DNA of 38,675 bases from JAKSSM01 sp045629065 (GTDB taxonomy: Bacteria; Bacillota; Clostridia; Peptostreptococcales; Anaerovoracaceae): contig JAZQQK010000015.1 of NCBI GenBank assembly GCA_045629065.1, positions 1 to 38,675 on the forward strand. The letters run 5' to 3'. The position numbers and the translations under genes are program-made. Below the pieces are notes generated by a model that was not told the DNA's origin, searched no databases, and was given only the letters and a program-made list of their open reading frames with translations. The stretch's first letter is position 1. Every line of letters starts with the position of its first letter. Below are positions 14,592 through 22,953 of the stretch, piece by piece.

Positions 14592-17102
14592 ATGGCAGAT
14601 TTATTAGAAGATAGCAAAGTTATACAACACGAAATATATAACGAAATGAAGCAGAGCTACATCGACTATGCGATGTCAGTTATCGTCTCCCGTGCCCTCC
14701 CAGATGCAAGAGATGGATTAAAGCCCGTTCACCGCAGAATCCTCTACGGTATGGATGCTTTAGGAATTTCTCCTAACCAGCCTCACAAAAAGAGTGCTCG
14801 TATCGTCGGCGAAGTAATGGGTAAATATCACCCACACGGTGACTCATCCATTTACGATGCAATGGTTCGTCTCGCACAACCTTGGAACATGAGATACATG
14901 ATGGTAGATGGCCACGGTAACTTCGGTTCTATGGACGGCGACGGCCCTGCAGCTATGCGTTATACAGAAGCGAGAATGACTCCTTTCTCACTCGAAATGT
15001 TACGCGATATCGACAAAGAAACTGTAGATTTCGTTCCTAACTTCGATGGTGAAGAGCAGGAACCAGTAGTACTTCCTTCCAGAGTACCTAACCTTTTGAT
15101 CAATGGTTCTAACGGTATCGCTGTAGGTATGGCTACATCCATTCCACCTCATAATTTAGCAGACACTATCGACTGCTGCGTAAAGCTCATCGATGATCCG
15201 GATGCTCCAATAGAAGAACTCGTAAAGATTCTTAAGGCTCCAGATTTTCCTACTGGTGGTATCATCTTAGGAAGAGGTGGTGCAAAAGACGCTTATATGA
15301 CTGGCCAAGGCAAAGTTATAGTTCGTTCGGTTGTTGAAATCGAAGAGAACAGCAAAGGCCGTCAACAGATTCTCGTAAAGGAAGTCCCTTACCAAGTAAA
15401 CAAGGCAGCTCTCGTAGAGAGAATCGCTGAGATGGTAAGAAATAAAGAAGTCGAAGGCATTTCCGACATCCGTGATGAGTCTTCCAAGGGTTCAGTTCGT
15501 GTAGTAATCGAACTTAAAAAGGATGCAAACGCACAGATTATTTTAAACAGATTATATAAACACACTCCTCTTCAGGCTAATATTTCTATGATCATGCTTG
15601 CCATCGTAGATGGTAAACCAAAGATTCTCAATCTCAAGGAAATCATCGAAGTATATCTTAAGCACCAGAAGGAAGTTGTAACTCGTCGTACTATCTACGA
15701 TAAGAGAAAAGCAGAAGAAAGAGCTCATATTTTAGAGGGTTATTTAATCGCTTTAGATAATATCGACGAAATCATCAAGACAATTCGTTCCGCTTATGAC
15801 GACGCTCAACAAAAGTTGATGGAAAAGTTCGGTCTTACAGCTATCCAAGCAAAGGCCATCCTCGAAATGCAACTTAGACGTCTCCAAGGCTTAGAGCGTG
15901 AAAAGATCCAGTCAGAATACGAAGAATTAGAAAAGAAGATTGCTTACTATGCTGAACTTCTCGCTGATGAACACAAGCTCATGGGCGTAGTAAAGGACGA
16001 ACTCTTAGAAGTTAAGGCTAAGTGGGGAGACAAGAGAAAGACTGCTATTCAAGCTTCCGAAGAAGAAATCGATGAAGAAGATTTAATCGAAGAAAGCAAG
16101 GTTTGCGTAACTCTTACTCACTTAGGATTCATCAAGAGAGTTCCTGTTGATACTTATAAGGCTCAGCACAGAGGTGGCAAGGGAATCACAGGTCTTACAA
16201 CTCATGAAAGCGATTTCGTAAAGAACCTCATCATGACTTCAACTCATGACTACTTAATGTTCTTCACAAACTTTGGTAAGGCTTACAAGATCAAGGCTTA
16301 CTCCATCCCAGAAGGTTCACGTACAGCTAAGGGTACTAACGTAGTTAACTTCCTTTCACTCATTACTAAGGAAAGAGTTACTGCAGTAATGCCTATTAAC
16401 GAATTTAGTGAAGATAGATTCTTAATCGCTGTTACAAAGCAAGGTATTATCAAGAAGACGGCACTTTCCGAATTCGATACTAATAGAACTACAGGACTTA
16501 TCGCTATGAAGCTCCACGATGACGATGAACTTATCGGTATCAAGGAGACTAACGGCAATAATAATGTAATCATCGTAACTAAGAACGGTAAGTGCATCTG
16601 CTTCAACGAAGACGACGTTCGTCCTATGGGTAGAATTGCTGGTGGTGTTCGCGCTATCAAGCTTGAAAAGGACGATGAAGTTGTAGCTATGGAACTCGTA
16701 GAACCTAAGCAAGAACTCTTAGTTGTTACTAAGAAGGGCTTCGGTAAGCGTACTAAAGTTGAAGACTACAAGATTCAGGTTAGAGGTGGCAAGGGCCTTC
16801 TCACATACGATAAGGCTAAGTTCTCTAAGACTGGTGAATTAGTAGGCGCTATGGTAGTTGATAACCAGGACGAAGTTCTCTTAATCAACTCCGATGGTAT
16901 CATCATCCGTATCCCTGCTTCCGATATCTCCAAGCTCGGCCGTGCAACTCAAGGTGTAAAGATCATGAATGTTGCAGAAGATGCTAACATCATCTCACTT
17001 GCAAAGGTTATCAGAGAAGATGAAGTGGATAACGAAGAACCACAGGCAAAGAAAAGCTCAAAAAAGGACGATGATGGCGGCCAAGAGCAAATGACATTCT
17101 AA
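14592..17102 (+). CDS. gyrA: DNA gyrase subunit A
   Basis: The 836-residue protein contains the winged-helix/tower breakage-reunion domain with catalytic Tyr124 (AAMRYTEARM) and a six-bladed C-terminal wrapping domain with the GyrA box QHRGGKG, which marks it as gyrase rather than topoisomerase IV. The quinolone region reads HPHGDSSIYD: Ser85 and Asp89 correspond to the E. coli Ser83 and Asp87 positions and look wild-type. The C-terminal tail is acidic and lysine-rich. AAAGGAGG precedes the ATG; co-transcribed with gyrB. Confidence 0.98.
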   Translation: MADLLEDSKVIQHEIYNEMKQSYIDYAMSVIVSRALPDARDGLKPVHRRILYGMDALGISPNQPHKKSARIVGEVMGKYHPHGDSSIYDAMVRLAQPWNMRYMMVDGHGNFGSMDGDGPAAMRYTEARMTPFSLEMLRDIDKETVDFVPNFDGEEQEPVVLPSRVPNLLINGSNGIAVGMATSIPPHNLADTIDCCVKLIDDPDAPIEELVKILKAPDFPTGGIILGRGGAKDAYMTGQGKVIVRSVVEIEENSKGRQQILVKEVPYQVNKAALVERIAEMVRNKEVEGISDIRDESSKGSVRVVIELKKDANAQIILNRLYKHTPLQANISMIMLAIVDGKPKILNLKEIIEVYLKHQKEVVTRRTIYDKRKAEERAHILEGYLIALDNIDEIIKTIRSAYDDAQQKLMEKFGLTAIQAKAILEMQLRRLQGLEREKIQSEYEELEKKIAYYAELLADEHKLMGVVKDELLEVKAKWGDKRKTAIQASEEEIDEEDLIEESKVCVTLTHLGFIKRVPVDTYKAQHRGGKGITGLTTHESDFVKNLIMTSTHDYLMFFTNFGKAYKIKAYSIPEGSRTAKGTNVVNFLSLITKERVTAVMPINEFSEDRFLIAVTKQGIIKKTALSEFDTNRTTGLIAMKLHDDDELIGIKETNGNNNVIIVTKNGKCICFNEDDVRPMGRIAGGVRAIKLEKDDEVVAMELVEPKQELLVVTKKGFGKRTKVEDYKIQVRGGKGLLTYDKAKFSKTGELVGAMVVDNQDEVLLINSDGIIIRIPASDISKLGRATQGVKIMNVAEDANIISLAKVIREDEVDNEEPQAKKSSKKDDDGGQEQMTF

Positions 17103-17111
17103 AATAATAGA

Positions 17112-17130
17112 CGGCGCTTTATAAGCGCCG
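17112..17130 (+). other. Hairpin between gyrA and trpS
   Basis: CGGCGCTT (17112-17119) and AAGCGCCG (17123-17130) form a perfect 8-bp stem with a TAT loop, 9 nt after the gyrA stop. No T run follows, so it is more likely an mRNA-processing or 3'-end stabilising hairpin than an intrinsic terminator. Confidence 0.55.
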
Positions 17131-17161
17131 CCTCCACTATTAAAAATAGAAAGGCAAAACC

Positions 17162-18145
17162 ATGAAAAGAGTATTTTCCGGTGTACAACCTACAGGAAAT
17201 ATACATTTAGGTAACTATCTCGGTGCTTTCAAGCAGTTCGTAGAACTTCAGAACGAAGACGCAGAATGCGTATATTGCATTGTAGATGACCATGCTTTGA
17301 CTCTTCCTCAGGATCCAAAAGCACTAAGAAAGAGCATTTTGGATGTAGCTTCTATATACCTTGCTGTAGGAATTGATCCTAAAAAATCGATTTTATTCGT
17401 GCAGTCGGAAGTTAAAGAGCACACAGAGCTCGGCTGGATTCTTAACTGCCAAGCTAACACTGGCGAACTTTTCCGCATGACTCAGTTCAAAGCAAAGAGC
17501 CAAGGAAAAGAATCCGTCGGAGCAGGCCTTTTAACTTATCCAGTTTTGATGGCAGCAGATATTTTGCTCTATGATACTGACATCGTACCTGTAGGAAACG
17601 ATCAGAAGCAGCACATCGAGCTCACTCGTGACCTCGCTATTCGTGTAAACAACAAGTACGGAGAAACTTTCAAGGTTCCAGACGGAAAGTTCATGAAGGC
17701 AGGGGCTAGAATCATGTCCCTCGATGATCCAACTGCTAAGATGTCAAAATCTAATGAAAACATCCACTCCAGAATTTCACTTTTGGATGATGATAATAAG
17801 ATTAAAAAATCCATCATGAAGGCAACTACTGACTCTGACGGATTGATTAAGTTCGATATCGATAATAAACCAGGCGTTTCAAATCTTCTCACAATTTATA
17901 GCACACTTTCAGGTACTCCTATAGCAGACCTCGAAAAGCAATATGAAGGTAAGGGCTACGGAGATTTCAAGAAGGATTTAGTAGAAGTTACTGTAGAAGC
18001 ACTTCGCCCCATCAAGGAACGCTATACTGAAATCCGTGAGTCCGATGAGCTCAACAAAATCTTAGATGATGGTGCTGAGCGCGCACGTGCTATCGCAGAA
18101 AAGACAATGAAGCGAGTTAGAGAAAACTTCGGTTTGGGTAGATAA
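17162..18145 (+). CDS. trpS: Tryptophanyl-tRNA synthetase
   Basis: A 327-residue class Ic synthetase with the HIGH-like TGNIHLGNYLG (11-21) and KMSKS (193-197) ATP-binding motifs and the VGNDQKQHIELTRDLA segment (144-159). It charges tRNA-Trp. Its place between gyrA and recF is unusual. The ribosome binding site is GAAAGG. Its TAA stop overlaps the recF ATG by one base (TAATG), so the two genes should be translationally coupled. No T-box leader is visible upstream, fitting expression from the gyr promoter. Confidence 0.97.
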   Translation: MKRVFSGVQPTGNIHLGNYLGAFKQFVELQNEDAECVYCIVDDHALTLPQDPKALRKSILDVASIYLAVGIDPKKSILFVQSEVKEHTELGWILNCQANTGELFRMTQFKAKSQGKESVGAGLLTYPVLMAADILLYDTDIVPVGNDQKQHIELTRDLAIRVNNKYGETFKVPDGKFMKAGARIMSLDDPTAKMSKSNENIHSRISLLDDDNKIKKSIMKATTDSDGLIKFDIDNKPGVSNLLTIYSTLSGTPIADLEKQYEGKGYGDFKKDLVEVTVEALRPIKERYTEIRESDELNKILDDGAERARAIAEKTMKRVRENFGLGR

Positions 18146-19242
18146 TGTATATAAAAAGAATTATATTGAAAGATTTTCGTAATTACGAAAATCTTTCTTT
18201 ACAATTTAATAGTAATGTGAATATCTTTCTCGGTAAAAATGCGCAAGGAAAGACTAATCTACTGGAGGCAATATATATTTCATCGCTCGGCAAATCCTTT
18301 AGAACTAACCGCGATAGTGAAATGATAGGCTTCGACAAGTCTTCTGCAAAGGTTTTCGTAGAAACAGATAAAGATGGTTACGAAGGATCGGTTGAAATAG
18401 TTATAAATCAGGATTCCAAGAAGTTTGTAAAAGTTGATGGTGTAAAAATTCGCAAATATTCCGAACTTCTAAAGAATGTTTATTCCGTAATTTTCTCACC
18501 AGAAGACCTAAAAATTGTCAAGGATGAACCAGAAAAGCGTAGAAAATTCGTAGACCGCGAACTTTGCCAGATAAAACCTTCATATTATGATAATTTATCA
18601 AACTATAAAAAAATTCTTTTAGAAAGAAATGCTTATCTAAAAGAAATTGAGATTGATAAAGAGGTTTTGGACGTTTGGGATATTCAACTTGCAAAATATG
18701 GTGCGAAAATTATCCATCAGCGAGCAGAATTCATAGAAAAAATCAATGAAATAAGCAGTAAAATTCATAAGTCAGTAACAAACGATAAGGAAAATCTCAG
18801 AATTGAGTATGATCCTAATGTAAAAATGTCAGAAGATAAGCTTACTTTAGAGGAATGTTTCTATGATATTCTAAAAGATTCATTTAATAATGATCTAAGA
18901 CAGCGCACTACGACGCGCGGCCCACACAAAGACGATTTACAATTTTTCATAGATAATATAAATGTAAGAAATTATGGATCGCAGGGGCAGCAGCGAACGA
19001 CCGCTCTTTCACTTAAACTTGCAGAACTCGCAATAATTAAGGAAGAGACGGGCGAAGATGCTATTCTTCTTTTGGATGATGTTATGAGTGAACTTGATTT
19101 TGAGAGACAGGAATTCTTAGTGAAAACTCTTAAAGATGTTCAACTTTTTATAACAACAACTGAAATTCCAGAGGAATTATTAAATAAATTCCCGAAGGGA
19201 AATATATATGAGGTTTCTCACGGAACAATAATTACAAAATAA
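18145..19242 (+). CDS. recF: DNA replication and repair protein RecF
   Basis: The 365-residue SMC-like ATPase has Walker A GKNAQGKT (30-37), the signature YGSQGQQRTTALSLKLAELA, and Walker B DAILLLDDVMSELD. It loads or helps load RecA at single-strand gaps in the RecFOR pathway. The gene is coupled to trpS by a TAATG overlap. It is clearly more AT-rich than trpS and gyrA upstream (one 60-base stretch at 18601-18660 has 11 G/C) and converges with dnaN, whereas recF normally lies downstream of dnaN in the same direction. Confidence 0.97.
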   Translation: MYIKRIILKDFRNYENLSLQFNSNVNIFLGKNAQGKTNLLEAIYISSLGKSFRTNRDSEMIGFDKSSAKVFVETDKDGYEGSVEIVINQDSKKFVKVDGVKIRKYSELLKNVYSVIFSPEDLKIVKDEPEKRRKFVDRELCQIKPSYYDNLSNYKKILLERNAYLKEIEIDKEVLDVWDIQLAKYGAKIIHQRAEFIEKINEISSKIHKSVTNDKENLRIEYDPNVKMSEDKLTLEECFYDILKDSFNNDLRQRTTTRGPHKDDLQFFIDNINVRNYGSQGQQRTTALSLKLAELAIIKEETGEDAILLLDDVMSELDFERQEFLVKTLKDVQLFITTTEIPEELLNKFPKGNIYEVSHGTIITK

Positions 19243-19275
19243 AAGAACTTTATTATTAAAAATAAAGTTCTTTTT
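19242..19275 (+). terminator. Terminator of recF
   Basis: A 13-bp perfect stem (19242-19254 with 19261-19273), overlapping the end of recF, is followed by a short T run to 19275. Confidence 0.85.
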
Positions 19276-19286
19276 AATTTAATTTA

Positions 19287-19309
19287 AAAGGGATGTTTTA
19301 CATCCCTTT
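19287..19309 (-). terminator. Terminator of dnaN
   Basis: AAAGGGATGT (19287-19296) and ACATCCCTTT (19300-19309) form a 10-bp perfect stem with a TTT loop, 6 nt past the dnaN stop. On the minus strand TTTAAATTAAATT follows, a modest T-rich tail. Confidence 0.75.
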
Positions 19310-19314
19310 ATTTT

Positions 19315-20424
19315 TTACTGTGTAATTCTTACTGGAAGAACTAAATATTCATAATTATTTCCTGAAAGAGGAGTAATTAAGCATGGACTAACAGGTGTAT
19401 TAAATAAGATTTTAATTTCATCATCATTAATAACCTTTAATGCATCAATTAAGTACTTAGAATTAAATCCTATTACTAAATCTTCTCCTTCTTTAGTAAT
19501 TAATACGTTTTCTTTTACATTTCCTTCTTCAGATTTTGAAGTTATTTCAATATTATTTCCTTTAATATCTAATTTTATAAGATTATTCTTTCCTACTTTT
19601 GCGAGAAGTGATGCTCTTTCAATAGATTCTAATAAATCACCCTTATTAACAATTACTTTAATTTTAGATTCTTTTGGAAGAATATTATTATAATCTACAA
19701 AGTTTCCATCTAATAATGATAATTCAACTTTTGTATCATCTATAATAAATGTAGCTTTTTTATTATTCATATAAAAATCTACATTTCCTTCAAAATCTAA
19801 GTCATTAATAATTTTAGAAATTTCATTGATAGTTTTTGCAGGAATAATAATATTCTTTTCATTATTACTATTCATATTTTCTCTAGCAACAGCCATTCTA
19901 AAACCATCAAGTGCTACCATATTACATACATTTTCTTTTAATTCAATTAAAACGCCTGTAATAACTCCTCTTGATTCATCTATACTTGCAGAAAATGATG
20001 TTTTATCAATCATTTCTTTTAATATATCTTTATCAAATAAAATTTTTTCACTTAATTCTTCATTATTCATTAATTTAGGAAATTCATCTGCTGGAGATCC
20101 TACAATATTAAATTCAGAATTAGAGCATTTTATTAATACATTATTATTCTTTTCTTCTACAGTAATTATTCCTGAAGGAAGTTTTCTAACAATATCTCCA
20201 AATAATTTTGCTTGAACTACTACTGAACCAGTTTCAAAATTATCTACTTTAAAAGATTTTTCAATTGCAATTTCTAAATCTGATGCAGACATTGTTAATA
20301 AACCTGTTTCATCAATCTTTAATAAAATACCTTTTAAAATAGGAATTGTTGTTCTTGATGTGACAGCTTTAGAAACTGTATTTAATGCTTTTACTAAAGT
20401 ATTTTGTTCACATGAAAATTTCAT
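19315..20424 (-). CDS. dnaN: DNA polymerase III beta subunit (sliding clamp)
   Basis: The 369-residue protein has the three-domain clamp layout, opening MKFSCEQNTLVKALNTVSKAV and ending in NNYEYLVLPVRITQ. It forms the ring that tethers polymerase to DNA. GGAGG precedes the ATG. It lies downstream of dnaA in the same direction, separated by 189 nt that hold DnaA boxes and a probable unwinding element. Codon use is markedly AT-rich (one sampled 60-base stretch has 15 G/C), unlike gyrA. Confidence 0.98.
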   Translation of the reverse strand: MKFSCEQNTLVKALNTVSKAVTSRTTIPILKGILLKIDETGLLTMSASDLEIAIEKSFKVDNFETGSVVVQAKLFGDIVRKLPSGIITVEEKNNNVLIKCSNSEFNIVGSPADEFPKLMNNEELSEKILFDKDILKEMIDKTSFSASIDESRGVITGVLIELKENVCNMVALDGFRMAVARENMNSNNEKNIIIPAKTINEISKIINDLDFEGNVDFYMNNKKATFIIDDTKVELSLLDGNFVDYNNILPKESKIKVIVNKGDLLESIERASLLAKVGKNNLIKLDIKGNNIEITSKSEEGNVKENVLITKEGEDLVIGFNSKYLIDALKVINDDEIKILFNTPVSPCLITPLSGNNYEYLVLPVRITQ

Positions 20425-20439
20425 TAAAAATACCTCCGG

Positions 20440-20608
20440 TTTTTAAATCTTTATATTTATTTATAGTTGTCTTAGTAGTAAGGATTGTGGATAATGTGGA
20501 TAACTCTTAAAATCCTTTATTTTACTAAGAATTTTATTATTTTTTAGCTGTGAATTAATTTATATTTTATCATTATTTTTAAGAAAATTTTATAATAAAT
20601 GTGGATAA
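20440..20608. other. oriC: oriC downstream region (incC-like): DnaA boxes, trio and AT-rich DUE
   Basis: Reading in the dnaA direction (minus strand): a consensus TTATCCACA (20608-20600), an AT-rich stretch, then two abutting consensus boxes (20503-20495 and 20494-20486). After a four-base ATCC spacer comes TTACTACTA (20481-20473), which matches the DnaA-trio pattern, and then very AT-rich sequence toward dnaN. This order (paired boxes, trio, AT-rich DNA) is the basal unwinding system described for Bacillus subtilis oriC, so strand opening is predicted near 20440-20480. Confidence 0.8.
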
Positions 20609-20613
20609 AAAAA

Positions 20614-21969
20614 TTATTCTTTTAATTCTTCCTTCATTTCATTTATCATTTTTCTAAAATTATCATCTATTTTCATTTCTTCTTCAATCTTTTCACAAGC
20701 ATATTTTACTGTTGTATGATGTTTACCACCAAATATTTTTCCAATCTGTGGTAACGAATTATCTGTTAATTCTCTTATTAAATACATAGCAACTTGTCTT
20801 GGAAAAGCAATTCTAGTATCACGCTTAGATGATTCAATATCAGCTAATTTAATATTATATTTTTTACATACTGCTTTTTTAATTTTTTCTGGTGTTACTT
20901 GCGTTTCTGTTCCAGATAAAATATCTTTTAAAATTTTCTTTGCAAAAGCAATATCAATTTTTTCATCAGGAATAAGTGTAGCGAATGAAATTACACGATT
21001 AAATGCACCTTCTAATTCTCTAATATTATCCTTGATTTTTTCTGCAATTAGGCAAATTACTGCATATATATCATCATCTACTACAAGATTAAAGTTTTCT
21101 GCTTTTTTACTTAAGATTGCAACACGTGTTTCATAATCAGGTGGTTGAATATCTGCAACCAAACTATATTGGAATCTTGAAGTGAGACGCTTATCAATTT
21201 TGTCTAATTTTAGAGGGGATCTATCAGAAGAAATAATAATTTGCTTATTTACACTATAGAGCTGCTCAAATGTGTGGAAAAATTCTTCTTGAGTTTGAGT
21301 TTTTCCTTCGAAAAATTGAATATCGTCAATCATTAAGACATCAACATTTCTATATTTAAGCTTAAAGTCTTCCATTTTATGTTCTTGAATTGCTTTAATA
21401 AGTTCATTCGTAAACATTTCGGAAGAAATATATAATACGTTGCATTTAGGATCACGCTTTAGAAGGTAAGTTCCTATAGCATGCATCAGGTGTGTCTTGC
21501 CGAGGCCAGGACCACCATAGATGAAAAGTGGGTTGTAAGCTTGGGAAGGAGATTCTGCTACTGCAACTGATGCAGCATGTGCATATTTATTGCAGCTACC
21601 TACAACGAAATTTTCAAAAGTAAATAAAGGGTTGAAGAGTTTTTCGTTATTTAATACTCTTCTGCTCTTTTTTGTTACTTTAACTTCTTCCTCAGCGATA
21701 TATTCGTTGGAAGCCTTTACTACAACACGATAGTTAGTACCTAAACAATCAGAAAATGCTTCCTGAATAGATGCTAAATATCTGTTGTTGATGTTGTTAA
21801 TAATGATGTCTTTACCATTATTTTCGGCAATTTCAAGATAAGCTATTGAGAGTTCCTCGTCTAGCTTATTGATTTTGAGCGGCTTGATCCATGTTTCGAA
21901 TGCCACTGGTGTTAACTTTTGCTTAATAATTTGGCAAACTTTTTCCCAAATTTTTTCTTTTGATTGCAT
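20614..21969 (-). CDS. dnaA: Chromosomal replication initiator DnaA
   Basis: The 451-residue protein has domain I (1-80, opening MQSKEKIWEKVCQIIKQKLT), a short linker domain II, the AAA+ domain III with Walker A GGPGLGKT (152-159) and Walker B VLMIDDIQF (211-219), and the domain IV helix-turn-helix ending in the signature GGKHHTTVKYACEKI. It binds DnaA boxes and opens oriC. The start follows GTAGGGAG. The 3' half is much more AT-rich than the 5' half. Boxes on both sides and one box inside its own promoter suggest autoregulation. Confidence 0.99.
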   Translation of the reverse strand: MQSKEKIWEKVCQIIKQKLTPVAFETWIKPLKINKLDEELSIAYLEIAENNGKDIIINNINNRYLASIQEAFSDCLGTNYRVVVKASNEYIAEEEVKVTKKSRRVLNNEKLFNPLFTFENFVVGSCNKYAHAASVAVAESPSQAYNPLFIYGGPGLGKTHLMHAIGTYLLKRDPKCNVLYISSEMFTNELIKAIQEHKMEDFKLKYRNVDVLMIDDIQFFEGKTQTQEEFFHTFEQLYSVNKQIIISSDRSPLKLDKIDKRLTSRFQYSLVADIQPPDYETRVAILSKKAENFNLVVDDDIYAVICLIAEKIKDNIRELEGAFNRVISFATLIPDEKIDIAFAKKILKDILSGTETQVTPEKIKKAVCKKYNIKLADIESSKRDTRIAFPRQVAMYLIRELTDNSLPQIGKIFGGKHHTTVKYACEKIEEEMKIDDNFRKMINEMKEELKE

Positions 21970-22000
21970 ATTTCTCCCTACCTAAAGTCGTAGTGTGTCT

Positions 22001-22029
22001 ATTTTACAACAAAAGTTATCCACAAGCAA
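22001..22029 (-). promoter_or_regulatory. dnaA promoter
   Basis: On the minus strand TTGCTT (22029-22024) and TAAAAT (22006-22001) are 17 bp apart. A consensus DnaA box (22016-22024) occupies most of the spacer, so DnaA binding would compete with RNA polymerase. Confidence 0.65.
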
Positions 22030-22110
22030 GAAAAAGTTGTGGATAACTATGTATTTTTTATTAAAATTTTATCCTCAGAATTGTGAAAGTTTTCCACAGG
22101 TGGTGGATAA
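22016..22110. other. oriC: oriC upstream DnaA-box cluster
   Basis: Consensus TTATCCACA occurs at 22016-22024 and, inverted, at 22038-22046. One-mismatch versions are TTATCCTCA (22069-22077), TTTTCCACA (22090-22098) and GGTGGATAA (22102-22110, inverted). The cluster fills the gap between divergent dnaA and rpmH, the usual Firmicute origin position, and pairs with the second cluster beyond dnaA. Confidence 0.85.
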
Positions 22111-22116
22111 GTTTTC

Positions 22117-22145
22117 TTGACATAAAATACATTTTCTAGTATAAT
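22117..22145 (+). promoter_or_regulatory. rpmH-rnpA operon promoter
   Basis: Perfect TTGACA (22117-22122) and TATAAT (22140-22145) with a 17-bp spacer, about 65 nt before rpmH. It is the strongest promoter in the window, as suits a ribosomal protein gene. Confidence 0.92.
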
Positions 22146-22209
22146 ACTACCGCATATGTGTAATTGAAATTTAGATACACAGAAAGACATTTTAGAAAGG
22201 AGAAAGCAC

Positions 22210-22344
22210 ATGAAAGTTACATTACATCCTAAGAAGAGACAGAGAATGGTTGAACACGGTTTCCGTAAGAGAATGGCAACTAAGAACGGCAGAAAGGTTT
22301 TAAAGAGAAGAAGAGCTAGAGGCAGAAAGCAATTAACTGTTTAA
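22210..22344 (+). CDS. rpmH: 50S ribosomal protein bL34
   Basis: A 44-residue, very basic protein, MKVTLHPKKRQRMVEHGFRK at the N terminus and RRRARGRKQLTV at the C terminus, the standard L34 pattern and length. A strong AAAGGAGAAAG ribosome binding site precedes the ATG. First gene of the rightward operon; rnpA starts 28 nt later. Position next to dnaA is conserved across bacteria. Confidence 0.97.
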   Translation: MKVTLHPKKRQRMVEHGFRKRMATKNGRKVLKRRRARGRKQLTV

Positions 22345-22372
22345 TTAGTTCGAATGCCCTAGAGGTTTAACG

Positions 22373-22711
22373 ATGCTAAAAAATAATGTTTTAAGAAAAA
22401 AAGAGGATTTTCAGGCTGTTTATAACAAAGGAAAATCCTTTGGAGACAGATTTGTCGTCCTGTTCATCAAGAAGAACGGTCTAGACTACAATAGAACAGG
22501 TTTTTTGGCAAGTAAAAAAGTTGGAAATAGTGTGTGCCGAAACCGGGCACGGAGGCTAATGAGAGAAAGCTATAGACATATATCAGCTGGTTTGCCAGTC
22601 GGATACGATCTCATAATGATAGCCAGAGCCACTATTTCGGGGAAAAAGTGCATGGATGTTGAAAAATCTCTCACGTCATGCTTTGTTAAAGCCGGAGTAC
22701 TTAGAAAATAA
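22373..22711 (+). CDS. rnpA: Ribonuclease P protein component
   Basis: The 112-residue basic protein opens LKNNVLRKKEDFQAVYNKGKS and has the RNR-type motif NSVCRNRARRLMRESYR characteristic of RnpA. It assists the RNase P ribozyme in removing tRNA 5' leaders. Its TAA stop overlaps the yidD ATG by one base (TAATG). The RNA partner is not in this window. Confidence 0.96.
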   Translation: MLKNNVLRKKEDFQAVYNKGKSFGDRFVVLFIKKNGLDYNRTGFLASKKVGNSVCRNRARRLMRESYRHISAGLPVGYDLIMIARATISGKKCMDVEKSLTSCFVKAGVLRK

Positions 22712-22941
22712 TGAAATTTATTGGGAATGCCGTTAAACGGGTAATGATTTTAATGATAAGATTTTACCAAAAGTTTATCTCCCCTTTATTTCCGTCAAAA
22801 TGCCGGTTTTATCCTACCTGCTCCACATATTTTATACAAGCATTAGAAAAATATGGAGTATTCAAAGGTAGTTATTTAGGAATTAAACGTATTTTAAAGT
22901 GTCACCCTTGGCATGAGGGAGGTTATGACCCTTTGAAATAA
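22711..22941 (+). CDS. yidD: Membrane protein insertion efficiency factor YidD
   Basis: A 76-residue protein with the family core FYQKFISPLFPSKCRFYPTC, then CSTYFIQALEKYG and CHPWHEGGYDPLK. YidD sits at the inner membrane face through an amphipathic N-terminal helix and assists YidC. It is coupled to rnpA by a TAATG overlap, and yidC follows after 12 nt. Confidence 0.95.
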   Translation: MKFIGNAVKRVMILMIRFYQKFISPLFPSKCRFYPTCSTYFIQALEKYGVFKGSYLGIKRILKCHPWHEGGYDPLK

Positions 22942-22953
22942 TCGGAGGAATTA

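Noticed and set aside
17112..17130. gyrA-trpS hairpin as intrinsic terminator
   Set aside because: The stem is strong but no T run follows, and trpS has no own promoter that I can see.
19826..20215. Plus-strand frame of 129 codons inside dnaN
   Set aside because: Antisense to a strongly conserved gene in an AT-rich region where stops are unevenly spread; no ribosome binding site.
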